Source of the DNA: Bolinopsis microptera | Lineage: Eukaryota > Ctenophora > Tentaculata > Lobata > Bolinopsidae | Assembly (NCBI RefSeq): GCF_026151205.1 | Contig: NC_087081.1 | Coordinates: forward strand, 5,947,246 to 6,011,245 | DNA: 64,000 bases | Direction: 5' to 3' | Shown here: one piece after another, positions 35,080 through 44,790 of the stretch | Layout: each line of letters opens with the position of its first letter | Numbering within the stretch: the first letter of the stretch is position 1 | Position numbers and translations under genes: made by a program | Notes under the pieces: model-generated | Database searches by the model: none | Told to the model about the DNA's origin: nothing | Seen by the model: only the letters and a program-made list of their open reading frames with translations

Positions 35080-35976
35080 TCATGATGACTTCTTATCACG
35101 GCTACATACCTTCCCGTACCGGATGTAGTGGTCGAGATGAGTCTGTTCCGCCCTCTTCTTCTTCAGGTCAGTGACCAGATGCTTCCTTGTTGCTCGTTCT
35201 TCGCTGGATCTGTCTGGACATATCCATACATCTTTGTGCGTCTCCCTCAGTCTCCCCGTTTTCATCAGAATCTGATGAACCGCTGTTGAGCTTGGGACGG
35301 TGATCTTGACTGGTCGGATAGCCGTACTACCTGGCCTCTTCCAACCGACTCTAGTCGCTTCGAAGTGAGGTTTCTCCCCGATCTCCTCCAAAACTGCGGT
35401 AACTAGCGCTGGAAGCTGTTCTTCCTCCTCTTCTTTCAGCCCAAACACGATCAGGTTCTTGCTCCTGTCCTCCTCTGCAGCCACACTCTTCATCACCTTC
35501 TTCAGGATTTTACTGTTGCAGACCGTACCACTTGCACTGTTCTGTTGAACAGCTGCACTATAGTTCTGAATCCCTGACTCCACCGTTGTTTGGACTGTCT
35601 CCTCAACAGACGTCTTAAGCAACTGTAGTTGTTCGTCCTTCTGCATCAGCAGCTGGCCCTGCAGTCTGATCACCTTTTCTTTGTCTGCTAGTGCTTCCGT
35701 CTTGAAGCACTCGATGATCTCCTTCAAGAGATACATCTGACTACTCTGCCGACGAACAAGGTCCACTGCATCCACAATCCAGCCAGACAGAGTCTGTTTA
35801 TCCTTAGTCTTGATCTTTTCACGACTATCGTAGTCGATTTCACGGTAGTCTATATGCAGGTCTTTTTCTAACTGATCGGACCAGCGTGCAACACAGCCTT
35901 CCACATCTTCCTGTTGATCATAGTTGAACTCCTTAATCAACTCCTGGGATCGGGTCAAAGTTGGGTCATCCCCCAT
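35080..35976 (-). CDS. LINE ORF1 protein (coiled coil plus RRM-like), no ORF2
   Basis: An intact frame of 298 codons from the Met in MGDDPTLTRS; a Met 11 codons further upstream (36009) is in frame but its added residues look like 5' UTR. It resembles ORF1 RNA-binding proteins of CR1/L1-type LINEs in aquatic invertebrates. A coiled-coil segment (KEKVIRLQGQLLMQKDEQLQ) is followed by an RRM-like block opening SKNLIVFGLKE, then RVGWKRPG, RPVKITVPSS, ICPDRSSEERATRKHLV and a basic tail ending YGKVCSRDKKSS. In a full LINE it coats the RNA and ORF2 follows. Here nothing like ORF2 is seen in the next kilobase, so it is an ORF1-only element, a rearranged copy or a host-retained gene. Confidence 0.75.
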   Translation of the reverse strand: MGDDPTLTRSQELIKEFNYDQQEDVEGCVARWSDQLEKDLHIDYREIDYDSREKIKTKDKQTLSGWIVDAVDLVRRQSSQMYLLKEIIECFKTEALADKEKVIRLQGQLLMQKDEQLQLLKTSVEETVQTTVESGIQNYSAAVQQNSASGTVCNSKILKKVMKSVAAEEDRSKNLIVFGLKEEEEEQLPALVTAVLEEIGEKPHFEATRVGWKRPGSTAIRPVKITVPSSTAVHQILMKTGRLRETHKDVWICPDRSSEERATRKHLVTDLKKKRAEQTHLDHYIRYGKVCSRDKKSS

Positions 35977-37080
35977 AGTGTACTTGTATAGTAATGTACA
36001 AGTACACACGCAAAGGTAAACTACGCGGTAACAGCAAACTGAACTTATTGCAAATTTACAAAAGATGTTAAAGTTAGATATATAACGATCGAACTCAAAT
36101 CACAAAAAATAGAAAAAAGCTTTGAACCGACGTGCTTTAGACGACAGACCGCTAAAGGGAGCTACTTTAGTGGATAAGGGAGGCAACTTAACACCAGTTA
36201 GATAGTTAGATACAATTTGTCGATGTCAAAGCGGTGTCTGATTTAATTAAACCATCTGCTTCTTAACGTAAACACGTAATGCTTGTTGATAGGTAAACAT
36301 TGTAGATGTGGATTCTGGTCATATATAGACCAATCAGCTTCCATTATAATTGCCTAATCATACCCCAGAATCACTGTCACGTGCGTGGAAAATATGCCTC
36401 ACCTCAAGAATCCACATATAAATCAGACAAGAAAGATAAACGCATATTGAAAAAGCGCATAAAAACCACAGAATGTCAGTTTCTTACAAAATTAGAAAAC
36501 ATTAGAACTCAATTACAACAATAAAATGCCATTTACTCTAGATGCTATTTACGAAGAGTACATACACTTGGTAGGTACTGTAAGTTACAGCGTCATATTA
36601 TTTTGACATAAATGCAAATATTATGCGGTGCGTATAATAGTTGGCCACATTAACAAAGGCTCAGCCGGAATTCTGCCCCTGAAGTTTTGTTCCTGAGATT
36701 ACAGAAATTGTCAGGAATCCAAAGCTTCTTAGGAATTCATAGCTTCTTAGGAATTCAAAGCTTCTCTACAGAACCCTTAAGTATCTTTAATAAGGTTCTT
36801 AGTATGATTAAACTCGTGATATAATACACACTAAACAGCTGCAAATAGTCACGTCCCTGCAAGACAAGGTCTGGTCGAGCACTCCTACTGTATCGAGTAT
36901 ATATATATACTGTATCGAGTATTAACGCCTTTAATATTCATGGAGAAATTAATATGGCTTGGTAGATAAGTGAGTGATGGTTAGATTCTTCCTCGCGAAA
37001 TGGCGAATAAGAAGTCAGTTCTGTCTTTACCAACTTTGATTTAAGTAAAGGTGCTAGATAAATTATGTGATAAATGAGAC
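35977..37080. other. Sequence around the LINE ORF1 start, no further gene
   Basis: May hold the element's 5' UTR (to about 36200). A plus-strand open frame at 36306-36524 is Lys-rich without family resemblance. Short repeats of CTTCTTAGGAATTCA occur near 36725-36765. Confidence 0.4.
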
Positions 37081-37190
37081 ATCTCCTATATATAGTTATT
37101 AAATTCGGTTAAATTTTGAATGGTAACACGCGCTGCATTTGCAGCGCGTGTTACCATTCAAAATTTAACCGAATTTAATAACTAGGAGAT
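37081..37190. repeat. Perfect palindrome with 2-nt loop
   Basis: Arms of 43 bp (37095-37137 and 37140-37182) are exact inverted copies centred on TT at 37138-37139, with CGCGCTGCA facing TGCAGCGCG. After a 6-bp gap on the left the pairing continues through ATCTCCTA and TAGGAGAT. Confidence 0.9.
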
Positions 37191-37929
37191 ACATTACTTG
37201 ACGAACAAGCGCGTGTCACCAAAACTATATAGACGTTAATTCTGGTGGGGATGTGACACGTGACAGCAATGAACCAATCAAACCCCAGAATTATTCTGTC
37301 ATATTTCTACATGACCTGCATTTAAAAAGCTACGTGAGAAAATGATGATGGACCGCCCGACACCCCACTTAAGTGTTCACATCGTAAATACCTGTCTACG
37401 ACGTTTGAACAGCATAATTGTTTAACAATACTCTTAAGAAATTTTTCGTCGTGGATATGCTGCACAATCTGACAAAGCTATTAGCACAATGTGGAAGTAA
37501 ATTCAATCGTTTTCGCATGGTTTGCCGTTGAACTAGTTGAGTTAGAAGGCATTACAACACATGAACCTAAACTGTTCACGAAACATACTTAGTTTGTAAT
37601 ATAGCTGCAAATGTGAGACGAAAACATAAAAATTGAGAAACTAACTCAGGACATTTTTTCCATAATTTTACACCTATAAATGCAACTATAATGAACTGAT
37701 GTTTGGCCATGGATAGTCAAACAATGGATTGAACCTGTTTAATTGCCAGCTCCTGTAAAATGGCTTTACTAAATAAGCAAATAAGTAAATAGTGAGAATG
37801 AGATGGCCCCCTCTCCTGTTCAGTTACAGGAGTGTCTCTTGATTTATTTGCTGCAGCGATCTGTTATCTTCTTGCCTACCTATAGATTTTTATTTGTCAG
37901 GATCACAATGTCGTGTTTAAAGTTCCAGT

Positions 37930-39380
37930 GGTCATAAGTCAAACAAGGAATTTAAGCAGTTGAATCCCATTTCAAGCACAGTTTTAGATTGAATCCACAG
38001 TCTGGTGGGGATCTCTTGATACTTTGATAGCGTTGAAGGATCTGCACAGACTTTACCTAATGTTTGTAATACCAAAAAACGCTCGGAGAAAACACTTTCA
38101 TCATGAGCATAACCCAGGGGGCTTACTAAAATTTGGCGTAAGATTGTTTCGGAGTCTGATATCCTGCGACTGCAGAAGGACATTGATTATCTCCATGACT
38201 GGTCACTTTCTAATAAAATGAGATTTCATCCCGACAAATGTAAGGTCCTCACCGTCGCAGGAAGGATATCCGAAACAGTTTCCCTCCTTAGTGTCCTACC
38301 ACTCTTTAACTTTGTATACTCCATGGGAAGAATCACACTTGACTATGTTGATCATGAAAAGGATCTGGGTGTAATTGTGACATCAAATCTCGATTGGAAA
38401 GATCAGTGCTCCAAAGTCCTTTCTAAGGCAAACCAAAAATTAGGCATGGCGAGAAGAAATTGTTATTTTGTCCAAGACGTAAATCGTCGTAGAGTACTGT
38501 ATCTCACTTTAGTGAGGAGCCTATTTGAGCATTGCTCGGTTATATGGAGACCAGTCACAAAATCCCAGATAAGCAAGCTGGAGGGCCTCCAAAAGCGTGC
38601 TATTAAGTGGATTCTTCACGAGGAGTATATGAGTTATCCACCATCCACATACATTCAAAAATGCAGACAGCTGAAGATTATGCCGATTGAAGACCGCTTT
38701 GACTTCTTGGATCTCATCTTCTTCTTTAAAATTGTGAAGCAACATATACCTGTCACTTTACCCTCATATTTGCAACCATTTCAAGGCCACTCAAGGCTCA
38801 GAAATAGTCACATGGACTCTCTATGTTTTGTAAGCTCTATCTCACCTCGAGCAAGCTCCAACGCTTTTGCCAAGAATTTCTTCTATAGGACCCACACTAA
38901 GTGGAATCACATTCCTCTAGATATCCGTGAGATAGAGAGTATCACTGATTTTAAAAGTAAACTTTCCACTTACATGTGGGGGAAAATTATCCCGGTGGAT
39001 TCGGACTCTGAACTTGACTATTCAATAGAAACAAATCCGTAAAATAGTTTATTCAAGATTATCTATTCTTGCTGTCTGCATTTACATATTTCTCAATTTC
39101 ATCTCACAGCACAATATTTTATGAATTGATTGAATGGGTGTGTGATTTTGTTTAAAGTAACTTATTACAATTTTATAAGGGCCCATGCTTGTGCAGGAGC
39201 TGCATTTGCACTCAATATCTGTGTTTTGGTGACCCTCAGGTCCTTTGGTTACATACATTTTGTCCGAGACAATTTCAACTTTGACAATCCATGCTTAGAG
39301 GACAATATTATATTTAACTAATTCATTGTGTAAACTTGTATGTAATTGACTGATTTGAAAGATTTCAATAAAAAAAAAAT
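37930..39380 (+). mobile_element. Truncated CR1-like LINE, 3' half of reverse transcriptase plus tail
   Basis: The largest open part, from about 38150 to the stop at 39042, matches the C-terminal side of a LINE reverse transcriptase: LHDWSLSNKMRFHPDKCKVL, then KDLGVIV, LGMARRNC, LVRSLFEHCSVIWRP and LEGLQKRAIKWIL, in the order typical of the CR1/L2 group. Upstream, to about 37930, are decayed traces (PNVCNT, and DTK as in the YADDTK context) with frameshifts and in-frame stops, so the catalytic core is missing or broken. The copy is 5'-truncated, as LINEs usually are. After the stop there are about 330 bp of 3' region ending in an A-run at 39370-39379. Confidence 0.85.
38150..39042 (+). pseudogene. 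LINE ORF2 fragment (RT thumb and C-terminal region)
   Basis: An open frame with 274 codons after its first Met at 38218, extended in frame to about 38150 by DILRLQKDIDYLHDW. It lacks the endonuclease and the RT palm catalytic motifs, so it cannot be active. Codon usage looks more balanced than the surrounding AT-rich DNA, suggesting moderate age. Confidence 0.8.
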
Positions 39381-40618
39381 TCGCCCTTATGTGCTAGAGT
39401 ATCTCAGCTTCTGAAGGTCCTCGAGATAATTAGCCTAGCAAAGCGGGTGTATCGACCAACAATAACTGCAAAAGAACTGACTAACTGCTGCAACAATACC
39501 GGCTACTATAACGGTTACCGGTTACAGGTTACTATAGCTACAAAGTGATGGGAGTGCTTGTTTGTAGTCTGAGCAGACTTGAGGAGTGTTTAAAATTGCG
39601 TTGAATAACTGTTTCAATTCATTATCCGTCGCCTGAGGTGTGATAAGTTTGTAGCAGACTTTGTAATATAATAATAATATGTTCAATTGTAAACAAATAC
39701 TGAATAAATGTAAAAGCAACATCAGGGTACGGTCAGTACACGGTAAATACACGGTAAACTGGTAGATACCAAACAAAATCTCCGCCTAATTATCTAATCA
39801 TATGATTAGCTCCGTCTTATTGTGGCAACACCTTGTGTAGTTAAATAGTCGACATTAAAAGTAATTCGCGTCAACTTACTCAGGACCAGTGGACAATTTC
39901 TGATGGTTGTAAGGTTTTAGATTGATGTAGAATAAATTAGGGGGGGGGGGGGGGGCGTCAAACCGAAAAACCCAAAAAATCCCATTTTACCTGAAATTTC
40001 CATTTTGGGAATGGGTTTTTTTGGGGTTGGACACAATTACTTGTTTAAACTTCTAGTGATCTGAGCTTTAGAAATAAAATACGAGTACATTTTTACTAAA
40101 ATACTAGGATAATGGATTTATAATTTGCTGAGATAACGATCTTTGTCAGCCAAAAATGTAACTTGTAACTAATATTAATAATTAGACTTAGAGCTGGTCT
40201 CGTGTCTTTTACACGAGTTGGATTTCTGCGAATTTGACTTATTCCGTAATTAATAAGTAATTATTCCGTAATTAATAAGTAATTAATAAGTATAAAGAAA
40301 ATACCATAGATGCAAAGTAATGTATATATTATAATGGCTTATCACCAATCTATAATACTCTTTACCTCATCAAGACACTGTTCCTAATTGATACGATAAG
40401 ATAATATTGATTGTAGTTATTCAAGGTGTGGAGTGTGGACTATAGAAATGTGTGAGGTACAAGGTTTTACCGTCTAGAGGAGCCAGTATAACTATAACGG
40501 TTTTATTAAATACTTTTACAGAGTACAGCAATACAATTGGTGACCTAATTATAGTGAATCTCGGACCATTAATGAATCTCGGACCAAATGGTTAATGGTT
40601 GTCCATTTGTTGAGCAAA
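39381..40618. other. Intronic sequence with a G-run hairpin
   Basis: At 39942-40032 a run of 16 G is followed by an imperfect hairpin (AATCCCATTTTACC facing TTTTGGGAATGGG and AACCCAAAAAA facing TTTTTTTGGGG). It looks like a one-ended relative of the G-run elements at 538 and 16298. Otherwise no feature is supported. Confidence 0.4.
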
Positions 40619-40622
40619 TTAA

Positions 40623-42012
40623 GGGGAGATACACCAAAACCGTTTTTGCTCCGAACATCGATTTTATTTTATATTATTTTTAAATAGACAAAAAGAATAA
40701 GATTGTACACCTTCAAAAATTTTTAAAAATATTCCCTCATCGAGAAAAAAAATATTTTTCTTTTTCGAAAATTTTTTAAATTTGGAGAAGTCTGTCACTG
40801 TAATACCGATAGTTCAGCCATTTAAAAAGTTTTTTGGCTGATGTTTTTACTGAACATTACTTACACTCCGTACTAGAAGCCATTGAAAGGATTATATAAT
40901 TGAACAATAAATGACCAAGTTACAGACCGAACAAGGTGAAAAAAGAAAAATTGGGATTTTTGCCTACCACCAAAGTTGTACATTTCACCACCCGCCCAGG
41001 TCATCAGATATCGCTTCAAAAATTCTTGTGAGTGTAGTTGATGATCATGGCAAGCTTTTTAGAACCGGATTTCTCTCAATTTTGAGTTTTAAGCTATGCA
41101 ATGTGGCCCCAAACGACTTAGTAAAATTCATCGCAAAAAAGGCAGATTTAAGGCTTAAAATGCCTATAACTCAAAAAGTATCAGTTTTTTTGAAATAATT
41201 TTTACTGGATCGTAATCAGCTTGGTAAGACGAATCTTTTAGTACGACATTTATAATATTCAAAGCCACAAAATTTGTAAAAAAATGTGTACAATTTGTAC
41301 AAAATTTATACAAGGGGGGACCCTTGTGTTCGAGCTAGAAAATTATTTAAGACAATTTGTCTTCTAAAAGCACCTATTTGGTACTAAAAGATTCGTCTTA
41401 CCAAGCTGATAACGATCCTGTAAAATTTATTTCAAAAAAACTGATACTTTTTGAGTTATAGGCATTTTAAGCCTTAAATCTGCCTTTTTTGCCCTTTTTT
41501 ACGATGAATTTTACTAAGTCGTTTGAGGCCACATTGCATAGCTTAAAACTCAAAATTGAGAGAAATCCGGTTCTAAAAAGCTTGCCATGATCATCAACTA
41601 CACTCACAAGAATTTTTGAAGCGATATCTGATGACCTGGGCGGGTGGTGAAATGTACAACTTTGGTGGTAGGCAAAAATCCCAATTTTTCTTTTTTCACC
41701 TTGTTCGGTCTGTAACTTGGTCATTTATTGTTCAATTATATAATCCTTTCAATGGCTTCTAGTACGGAGTGTAAGTAATGTTCAGTAAAAACATCAGCCA
41801 AAAAACTTTTTAAATGGCTGAACTATCGGTATTACAGTGACAGACTTCTCCAAATTTTAAAGATTTTCGAAAAAGAAAAATATTTTTTTTCTCGATGAGG
41901 GAATATTTTTAAAAATTTTTGAAGGTGTACAATCTTATTCTTTTTGTCTATTTAAAAGTAATATAAAATAAAATCGATGTTCGGAGCAAAAAGGGTTTTG
42001 GTGTATCTCCCC
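40623..42012. mobile_element. piggyBac-type MITE, long-arm hairpin with TTAA sites
   Basis: TTAA at 40619-40622 and 42013-42016 flanks inverted ends that begin GGGGAGATACACCAAAACC. The arms (about 40623-41244 and 41381-42012) are more than 95 percent identical by eye, leaving a loop of about 136 bp. Each arm contains the same small open frame (MTKLQTEQGEKRK...), one on each strand, which reflects the duplication and not evidence of a gene. TTAA specificity is characteristic of piggyBac-type (also Kolobok) transposases. No transposase is present. Confidence 0.85.
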
Positions 42013-42102
42013 TTAAGTGCCTAACTAATCTGCAGCTCTTAGGCTTATCTCCAGAATAAAAATAACATATATCATGATCATTAGAGTTAAGGAAGTTATG
42101 AC

Positions 42103-42184
42103 ACAGCTTTAACTCTTTAATATCGCAAGACGGAGGTTGCAAATTAAAATCTTCGTCTTGCGATATTAGATTTAGAGCTGTGTC
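42103..42184. repeat. Imperfect hairpin around TATCGCAAGACG
   Basis: GACACAGCTTTAA and TATCGCAAGACG on the left pair with CGTCTTGCGATA and TTTAGAGCTGTGTC on the right, loop about 20 bp. Confidence 0.8.
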
Positions 42185-43844
42185 CTTAGCTCAGAGACAA
42201 TTAATTATAACAGCAGCTTACGAGGAAATTAATATGAGAATTATCTTATATTATTGTATATTATTATCATATTATATTATGCAAGTAGTAAGTACCCAGC
42301 TGTGGAGTATCAGATAGCAAAACAGTGCATATTGTAGCAGCTAGATACAAAAATTATAATATCTTATAATAAAAACTATGCGGTCATATTCATTATTATC
42401 CGTGTAGTTATCAATTTAATTATTATTGTAAATGAAGACAGTAGTCTAAGAGGAAATGAGAATTCAGTAAAATATAATAATTACATTCAACTTTATGTAT
42501 CTTAGTGACAACAACTATTCGGTCATTCAACATTTCAAGTATTTAGATTTTAATTGAAGACAATTATTCTAAAGGAATAAATAAAAGTCGCAGTCTAAGT
42601 TGCAGTCTAAGTTGCAGTCTAAGTTGCAGTCTAAGAGGAAATGAAAATTCGGAAAAATGGAACAATTATATTGCACTTATTGCTTTATTGTATGTACGTA
42701 GTACTTGCTCGAGCCGTTCTCCAACTTAATGACCGTGAAGTGATGCCAACTAACAAATACAAGTCAAACAAACATGCAAGAGAAAAGCTTACCTTTCAAA
42801 AGTGGGTACAAATACTTTAGAAAGGTAGGGATTAAAGCACCTCCGACAATACGGATACCTATAGAAGGTGATTAATGAAGTAACATCGAGGTCATTAATC
42901 ATTCCCCCAGTCATAAAGATTGAGAGAGTAGTGTTTAGTAGTTAGTACCTATATAATATTATGAACATAACCTAAAATGGAGCCTTGGAGCTCTGAAAGT
43001 GGTATTCAATTCATCAAAATTGAAGTTGATTAACCGAACTTCAACTTCAAGAGCTCTACAATTGCAAGGTTACAATGACGCAAATTACAGTTCATCAGAT
43101 TACAGATATAATACAGATATAATATAATCTAATATAAACTAACAAAGTCTTCTCTGTGTGAGATCTCACACTCAGGGTTCCCGTAACTTCGTCGTGTGCC
43201 GTTGAATTCTATATTGAATAGGAGTTGGTCACAGCCAAACTCGTGCAGCGCGACACTGTGATGCACGCCGCCGCGCTTTGCCAAAATCAGCGGCGGCGCG
43301 ATTTATTTTAACGTGAATGGTTGAGAAAATGCCCAAGCATGCTAAAATGCACAATAACATGTAACATTGCATGTGCCACGTTTATAGCTGATGACGTCAG
43401 ACATATTGATACAGGATTGATCACTCGGATTGCCATGTAGCTCAAAAAAATTATCAAAATACAACTTTCACGGCGATTTATTCTTCGGCGTGGCGGCGTG
43501 AGCAAAAACTCGGCGGCGGCGGCGTGCACCACTGGTGCGACATGATACGACTTTTTTATGAAATAGTACGCTGATCAATCTTAAATCCAAATAATCTCAA
43601 ATTTAACTGTCGAACACAATAAAAGCTTTCAAATCATTGGGATAAAACCTTGATAGTTGAGGGAAAAACACAGAATGACCATTCATACATAGGACACTCG
43701 GACATTTGATTAATTGCTCAGTACTGCCTTGTGCATTACTGGTACTTTCAAGAGAGTTTAATATCGGAAATTAGTATCGCCTTTGTGCGTGCTTAATTAC
43801 TCAGCACAGCTTTGAAATTATTCTACTAGAATCTCTAGAAAGGC
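42185..43844. other. Intronic AT-rich sequence
   Basis: A small array of GTTGCAGTCTAA lies near 42585-42635. A GC-richer patch with GGCGGCGGCGGCGTG sits near 43500. No exon supported. Confidence 0.4.
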
Positions 43845-43990
43845 CCCGGCACGTGGCAGTTGATTCGATTTATGTTTGAACGCTGATTCCGAGTCAGCCA
43901 ATATGAACATTACCAAGGGTTAAAATGGTTCCCTGACGAGTTATTGACGAAAAAATGTTTCTATCACGTGACATGATATGTCAGGACTCA
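43845..43990. mobile_element. Degraded copy of the CACGTG MITE-like unit
   Basis: Contains AACGCTGATTCCGAGTCAG, AAGGGTTAAAATGGTTCCCT and TCACGTGAC in the order seen in the units at 29711 and 31197, with many substitutions. Confidence 0.55.
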
Positions 43991-44194
43991 GAGTACAGGA
44001 CTGAGGTTTTGAATTGTCCGGTCATAGCCATCTAGAGAACGTGTTCAACTTAGTCACGTGATAGTTTATTGTAGAGAGATTTATCATCATCCTTCTGCAA
44101 AAGTGGCTATCGTGTAATAATTTACAAGTTAATAAGTTAATAAGTCAATAAGTTCACAAGTTTATATAAACTTAATTAACAAACGTTATTTCAG

Positions 44195-44278
44195 GTGTCA
44201 TGGATGAAGAACGGATTCGAGCTGGACGATAATGACGGAGCCTACGTTGATGATACAGGAATGCTCGTTATGCAACAG
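44195..44278 (+). CDS. Ig-domain exon B (core tryptophan segment)
   Basis: An 84-bp phase 0-0 exon between TATTTCAG and the donor GTCAGT. It encodes VSWMKNGFELDD and GMLVMQQ. SWxKNG is the C strand with the core Trp of an I-set domain, and the LVMQQ segment is the E strand. It joins exon A (core Cys) and exon C (DxGxYxC) into one Ig domain, so the domain is split over at least three exons. Confidence 0.9.
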
Positions 44279-44281
44279 GTC

Positions 44282-44790
44282 AGTTTTAATGATTAACTAT
44301 CCTAGTGAGCTTATGAGCCACGTATTGATATTCAAATTACTCACTAATTACCTACTAATTACTCAATAATTAATTATCAACTACTCACTAATAACTTACT
44401 AATTACTTACTAATTACTCACTAATTACTTACTAATTACTCACTAATGAATTACTTACTAAGTGAGGCTCTTGCAATCTTCTTTTAGAAGGTTAACAAGT
44501 AAGTTACTCAATCAAACTTGACCTAAGATGAGAAGTATGTATGATTAACTATCCTAGTGAGCTTATGAGCCACATATTGATATTCAAATTACTCACTTAT
44601 TACCTACTAATTACTCACTAATTATTTATTAACTACTCACTAATTACCTACTAATTACTCACTTATTACTTACTAATTACTTACTAATTACCCACTAATT
44701 ACCTACTAATTACTCACTAATGAATTACTTACTAAGTGAGGCTCTTGCAATCTTCTTTGAGAAGGTTAACAAGTTACTCAATCAAACTTG
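44282..44790. repeat. Duplicated block of ACTAATTACTT repeats
   Basis: A block beginning ATGATTAACTATCCTAGTGA occurs at about 44289 and again at 44541, each followed by a run of CACTAATTACCTACTAATTA units and then the same tail (GAGGCTCTTGCAATCTTCTT). It starts about 10 bp after the donor of exon B. Confidence 0.85.

Larger units (their letters stand above)
12617..44194 (+). other. Giant intron (about 31.6 kb) within the Ig domain
   Basis: Donor GTAAGA at 12617 and acceptor TATTTCAG at 44194. The flanking exons join in phase 0 to give CEHNEDSQVSW, in which the Cys-to-Trp spacing of ten is normal for an Ig domain, so no coding exon of this gene seems missing between them. The intron holds the minisatellites, foldback elements, LINE fragments and palindromes listed separately. 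Confidence 0.75.

Noticed and set aside
38521-38745. Minus-strand frame inside the LINE reverse-transcriptase fragment
   Set aside because: The plus strand has clear LINE RT motifs, so the antisense frame is a shadow.
40911-41724. Two near-identical small frames (MTKLQTEQGEKRK...) on opposite strands
   Set aside because: They are the same sequence in the two arms of the hairpin MITE. Duplication of the arms explains the identity, and no family is recognised.
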